Source of the DNA: Symbiodinium natans
Lineage: Eukaryota > Sar > Dinophyceae > Suessiales > Symbiodiniaceae
Direction of reading: 5' to 3'
NCBI GenBank assembly: GCA_905221605.1
Contig: CAJNDS010000422.1
Location: 1-64,000, forward strand
Length of the DNA stretch: 64,000 nt
Shown: positions 61,377-64,000 of the stretch, one piece after another
How positions within the stretch are numbered: the stretch's first letter is position 1
Layout of the letters: every line of letters begins with the position of its first letter
The notes under the pieces: generated by a model
Database searches by the model: none
What the model saw: the letters and a program-made list of their open reading frames with translations, nothing else
What the model was told of the DNA's origin: nothing
Made by a program: the position numbers and the translations under genes

Positions 61377-61574
61377 TGTTGGAAGTATTGATCAGATCAG
61401 CATTGCATCCACAGTGATGCATGAGACATTGCGATGACTCATTGACTTTGGCTCAAGGTGCAAAACATTGGAGACTCAAGTGATTGATGCGCAGCTTGCT
61501 TTGGTGCTTGTGATTGTTGAGCTGAGTGATCGCAAACCTGAGATTACACTGAACTTTGTTCTTGTAAAATTTCA
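61377..61574 (+). repeat. 3' LTR of the 967-bp element
   Basis: About 95% identical to the 5' LTR. Keeps TTTGGCTCAAG followed by GT at 61,447-61,459. Confidence 0.9.
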
Positions 61575-61659
61575 GGTGGAGGGGGCGCAGCGGCATGCAG
61601 GAATGCAGGAATGCAGGCATGCAGACATGCAGGCATGCAGGCGCGCAGGATAATTGCCC

Positions 61660-62920
61660 TATCAATCCCAGGAAGGGGGCCTGAAACAAAAGCGCGACGG
61701 GAGGAAGCAGAGAAGCCCAAGTCTCGAAGAACAGGGGTAGGACCGAAGAGAGGATTGGCTGAGAGACAAAACACACCGCCGCCAAGATCAAAAGGCTGAA
61801 AGAAAAACACGTACGCAGGATAACAACACCGAGCGCCGCTAAACACGTGCTAAGGAACCGTCCGTTGCTCCAATTCGCAGAGGACAGGCTTTAAGGTGGG
61901 AGTATCAGGGCCATCGATCTGTTTGTGGGAGAGATGGAGGATTGCAGTGACAAGTGGTTGTAATGCGAGGACGTAGAGCAGAAGTCAAACCAAGAAGATC
62001 CAAAAAGAGGAGGGAGCGCAGTTTTGCCGGGCCTTGCCAGGCTGGCTCACGATATGGAGCTTCGCCGACGGGGATAGAAGCAAATGGAAACAGAAAATTG
62101 AAGGAGGCGCGGCGCAGTCAGGTCAGTCCAGCACGTCCTCGTCAGGTCGCGAAGGAGAAGGAGGACAAAAAGGAGAGGAGAAGGCGCAAGAGGAAAAAGT
62201 GCAAGACGATCAAAAAAGATGGAGGAGGCGTCGGAGTGAAACTGGAAGGGAACAAGCCTAGACCCCGTTTTCGAAGGTCCAAAGGTCTCGACACTCGAGC
62301 GTCAAGTTCAAGCGACGGCGCAGTGGAGTTGGACGAGGATCCGTTTTTTTTTTTTTTTCTGGACACCCAAGGACCGCTAAGCAGACCTTGAAGGGCGAAG
62401 AAAGTGTTTGGCCTACGGGGTAGGCGAGCGGACGGTGACAAAGCCGACGCAAAAGAATCACTGACGCCTTGCGCAGCAGCCGCTTTAGTCACTATAGTCT
62501 GAGGGGGTCGGATCCTGCGCAGCCTGGATGTCCTCGTACAGCGGCTCAAAGCCATCGATGGTATCCAAGCGCTCCACTTTGGATCTTGCCGAACGGATAG
62601 AGATCAGCAAGGAAAAATCCAGCAGCCTTTTCTTTCCAGCCGAAGCCAGTGCAGCTCTGGCAGAGACAAGATGCGAGAGGAAAGTAAATTGGGGGATGCA
62701 ACACCCGTGGCAGCGTGAGGCGTGGAAAGGGAAGGGAGGAAAAGGTGCCCCACGAGGCCAGGCCCTGAGTGGGACAAAGGAGAGGAGAAGGGAGGTGGAA
62801 AGAAGAAGAACCAACGAGGTGCGGGCCTCGTGTGCCAAAAAAGACAAGATAAGCCAGACCCACTTTTGCGGACATGCTTTTCAAGGAATATGGCTTCAGT
62901 CCCCTGTGTCGTTGACACAA
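61660..62920. other. Inserted DNA in copy 3, no gene recognised
   Basis: Purine-rich stretches give Lys/Arg/Glu-rich frames on plus and Phe/Leu/Ser-rich frames on minus; none is convincing. Confidence 0.35.
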
Positions 62921-62924
62921 ATCC

Positions 62925-63118
62925 TTGCAAGGACGAAGACCTGAAAGACGAACGTAGCGAGTGTAGTGTACCGTGCGATTCCAAACAATGCTCATGATGT
63001 CTGAGCAGGATCTCGAGAGGACGCCTTTCAATCATTAGCCAAACGTTTCTCATTCAAGTGCACGAGGCTTCTGATTCGGCAGTGCCAAATCATTACAAGC
63101 GCAGTGCCGTAACTGAGG
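62925..63118 (+). repeat. Direct repeat, unit 1
   Basis: Matches 63,262-63,443 (AAGACGAACGTAG, CTCATGATG, CTTCTGATTCGGCA, AAGCGCAGTGCC in order). About 75-80% similar; possibly a SINE-like family. Confidence 0.75.
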
Positions 63119-63261
63119 AGGGAAACTATGGGAAATTCCTTAACTGTATGTTCACGTGGTTTAGGAATTGACCCACTGCGGTTGGGCTTACAGGACCAGC
63201 TTTTCTGATCCCACCCGCCCGGCCCACCCTCCCGGAAAAACAGAATGTTACAGGTCCTGTC

Positions 63262-63443
63262 CTGTTGCAAGGATGAGGCCTTGTAAGACGAACGTAGTGT
63301 ATACTCATGATGCCTGAGTAGGATGCCGAAAGGACACCTGTCAATTCCAATCGTTAGCCAAGTTCCAAGCAGTTCTCATTCAATTGTACAAGCCTTCTGA
63401 TTCGGCAACGCCAAAATGTAAAGCGCAGTGCCACAACAGAGAG
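63262..63443 (+). repeat. Direct repeat, unit 2
   Basis: Second copy of the 62,925 unit, same orientation, 337 bp downstream. Confidence 0.75.
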
Positions 63444-63683
63444 GGGAAATTTCTATTTATTCTCAGAGAGCCTCTGGAGTCTTCGCCGGTGTAATTATGT
63501 TTGTGGGGTGGGGCGGGTGGTCACTGACATGCGGCTTTGGAGTTTAGGGTTTATAGGGGGCTTGACCAGATTTCTTCTCAACAGCTTCTAAGCCCCAAAC
63601 TTAGGGCTTCGAAACTCAAGGGTTTTCGTGGGGCGAGTTGCAGGTCATCCTGTGCCCTATAAGGCCCTCAGACTCCCAAGCAG

Positions 63684-63770
63684 GTTTCTTGATGTTCGGC
63701 GGCCAGCTGTTGGACAGCGCCATGTCTGGCGACCTGTACTTCTACGGAGTCTTTTCGCCCCTGGCTCTGA
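63684..63770 (+). pseudogene. Kelch exon c (copy 3)
   Basis: Encodes RFLMFGGQLLDSAMSGDLYF then YGVFSPL, matching 22,926 and 38,591. Downstream DNA is again collinear with copies 1 and 2, so the third copy probably continues past the window. Confidence 0.65.
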
Positions 63771-64000
63771 GATGCCTCCCCCAGTGCCCCCCCCCCCCCC
63801 CCCCCCGAAGTTCCCCGAAGTGCCATTTGTCCAGCGTACTGCGCCGCTTCAACCAGAAAGAATTTGAGAGTTATAGGGGGCACACGGAACTCTTAGGGGC
63901 GAACCCATTCAACGGCCGATTCAAGGCTCTTGAAAAACCCCCCCAAAACCTCCTGGCGTGTACAGAGAAAGACACAACAAAACCCCTTCTGAAAGAAGCC

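Larger units (their letters stand above)
60608..61574 (+). mobile_element. 967-bp LTR retrotransposon (TRIM-like)
   Basis: 198-bp LTRs at 60,608-60,805 and 61,377-61,574 start with TGTT and end with TTTCA, with about nine differences. A perfect 5-bp target duplication GGTGG lies at 60,603-60,607 and 61,575-61,579. The interior is only 571 bp, so it cannot move alone. Confidence 0.92.

Noticed and set aside
61954..62391. 145-codon Lys/Arg-rich frame, and minus-strand 62,142-62,555
   Set aside because: Composition follows purine-rich DNA; no motif or second copy.

Overview
The window looks like nuclear DNA of a dinoflagellate, most likely a Symbiodiniaceae-type alga. The evidence is intron-rich genes, many TTTAGGG/CCCTAAA telomere-like arrays inside introns, degenerate Copia-type elements, and LTRs carrying the last 11 nt of the dinoflagellate spliced leader. 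No rRNA, tRNA gene or CRISPR array was recognised. Everything here was read by eye, without database searches.

Bases 1-16,883 form an intron-free block of at least nine plus-strand ORFs. The first, open at the left window edge, fuses a LINE-type reverse transcriptase, C2H2-like zinc fingers and a USP-type deubiquitinase. After it come an unknown basic protein, a small Cys-rich protein, a 628-residue protein with faint kinase-like motifs, a dual-specificity-type phosphatase, a Pro-rich disordered protein and four paralogous 410-430 residue proteins. The block is punctuated by 22 copies of one short element with core GAGTGAGGTCNCCTCCTG. All copies point the same way. Most are flanked by arms complementary to each other but different from copy to copy, so each would fold as a hairpin with a constant head and a private stem. 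Most spacers run stop, hairpin, 130-380 nt, hairpin, ATG. The block ends with a perfect 7-bp stem-loop and a pentamer tail, as in LINEs whose RT recognises a 3' stem-loop. I read it as one giant multi-ORF LINE-like retroelement with an undescribed hairpin punctuation system.

Bases 16,884-18,057 are a trinucleotide microsatellite, AT-rich DNA and a 72-bp satellite. From 18,058 to the end lie three tandem copies (unit about 13.2 kb) of an intron-rich receptor-like gene on the plus strand: kelch repeats, a Ser/Thr-rich linker, a GAIN/GPS-like segment and membrane segments resembling polycystin-1-like proteins. Copy 1 is the most complete. Copy 2 carries an internal inversion and lacks one exon-like segment. 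Copy 3 is split by insertions.

Mobile elements are layered into these copies: a 10-bp-TSD insertion and a foldback MITE in copy 1; a decayed minus-strand Copia element (about 47,902-56,944) in copy 3, itself holding a 3.7-kb terminal-inverted-repeat element full of telomere-like and tandem repeats; and a 967-bp LTR element with 198-bp LTRs and a perfect 5-bp TSD.
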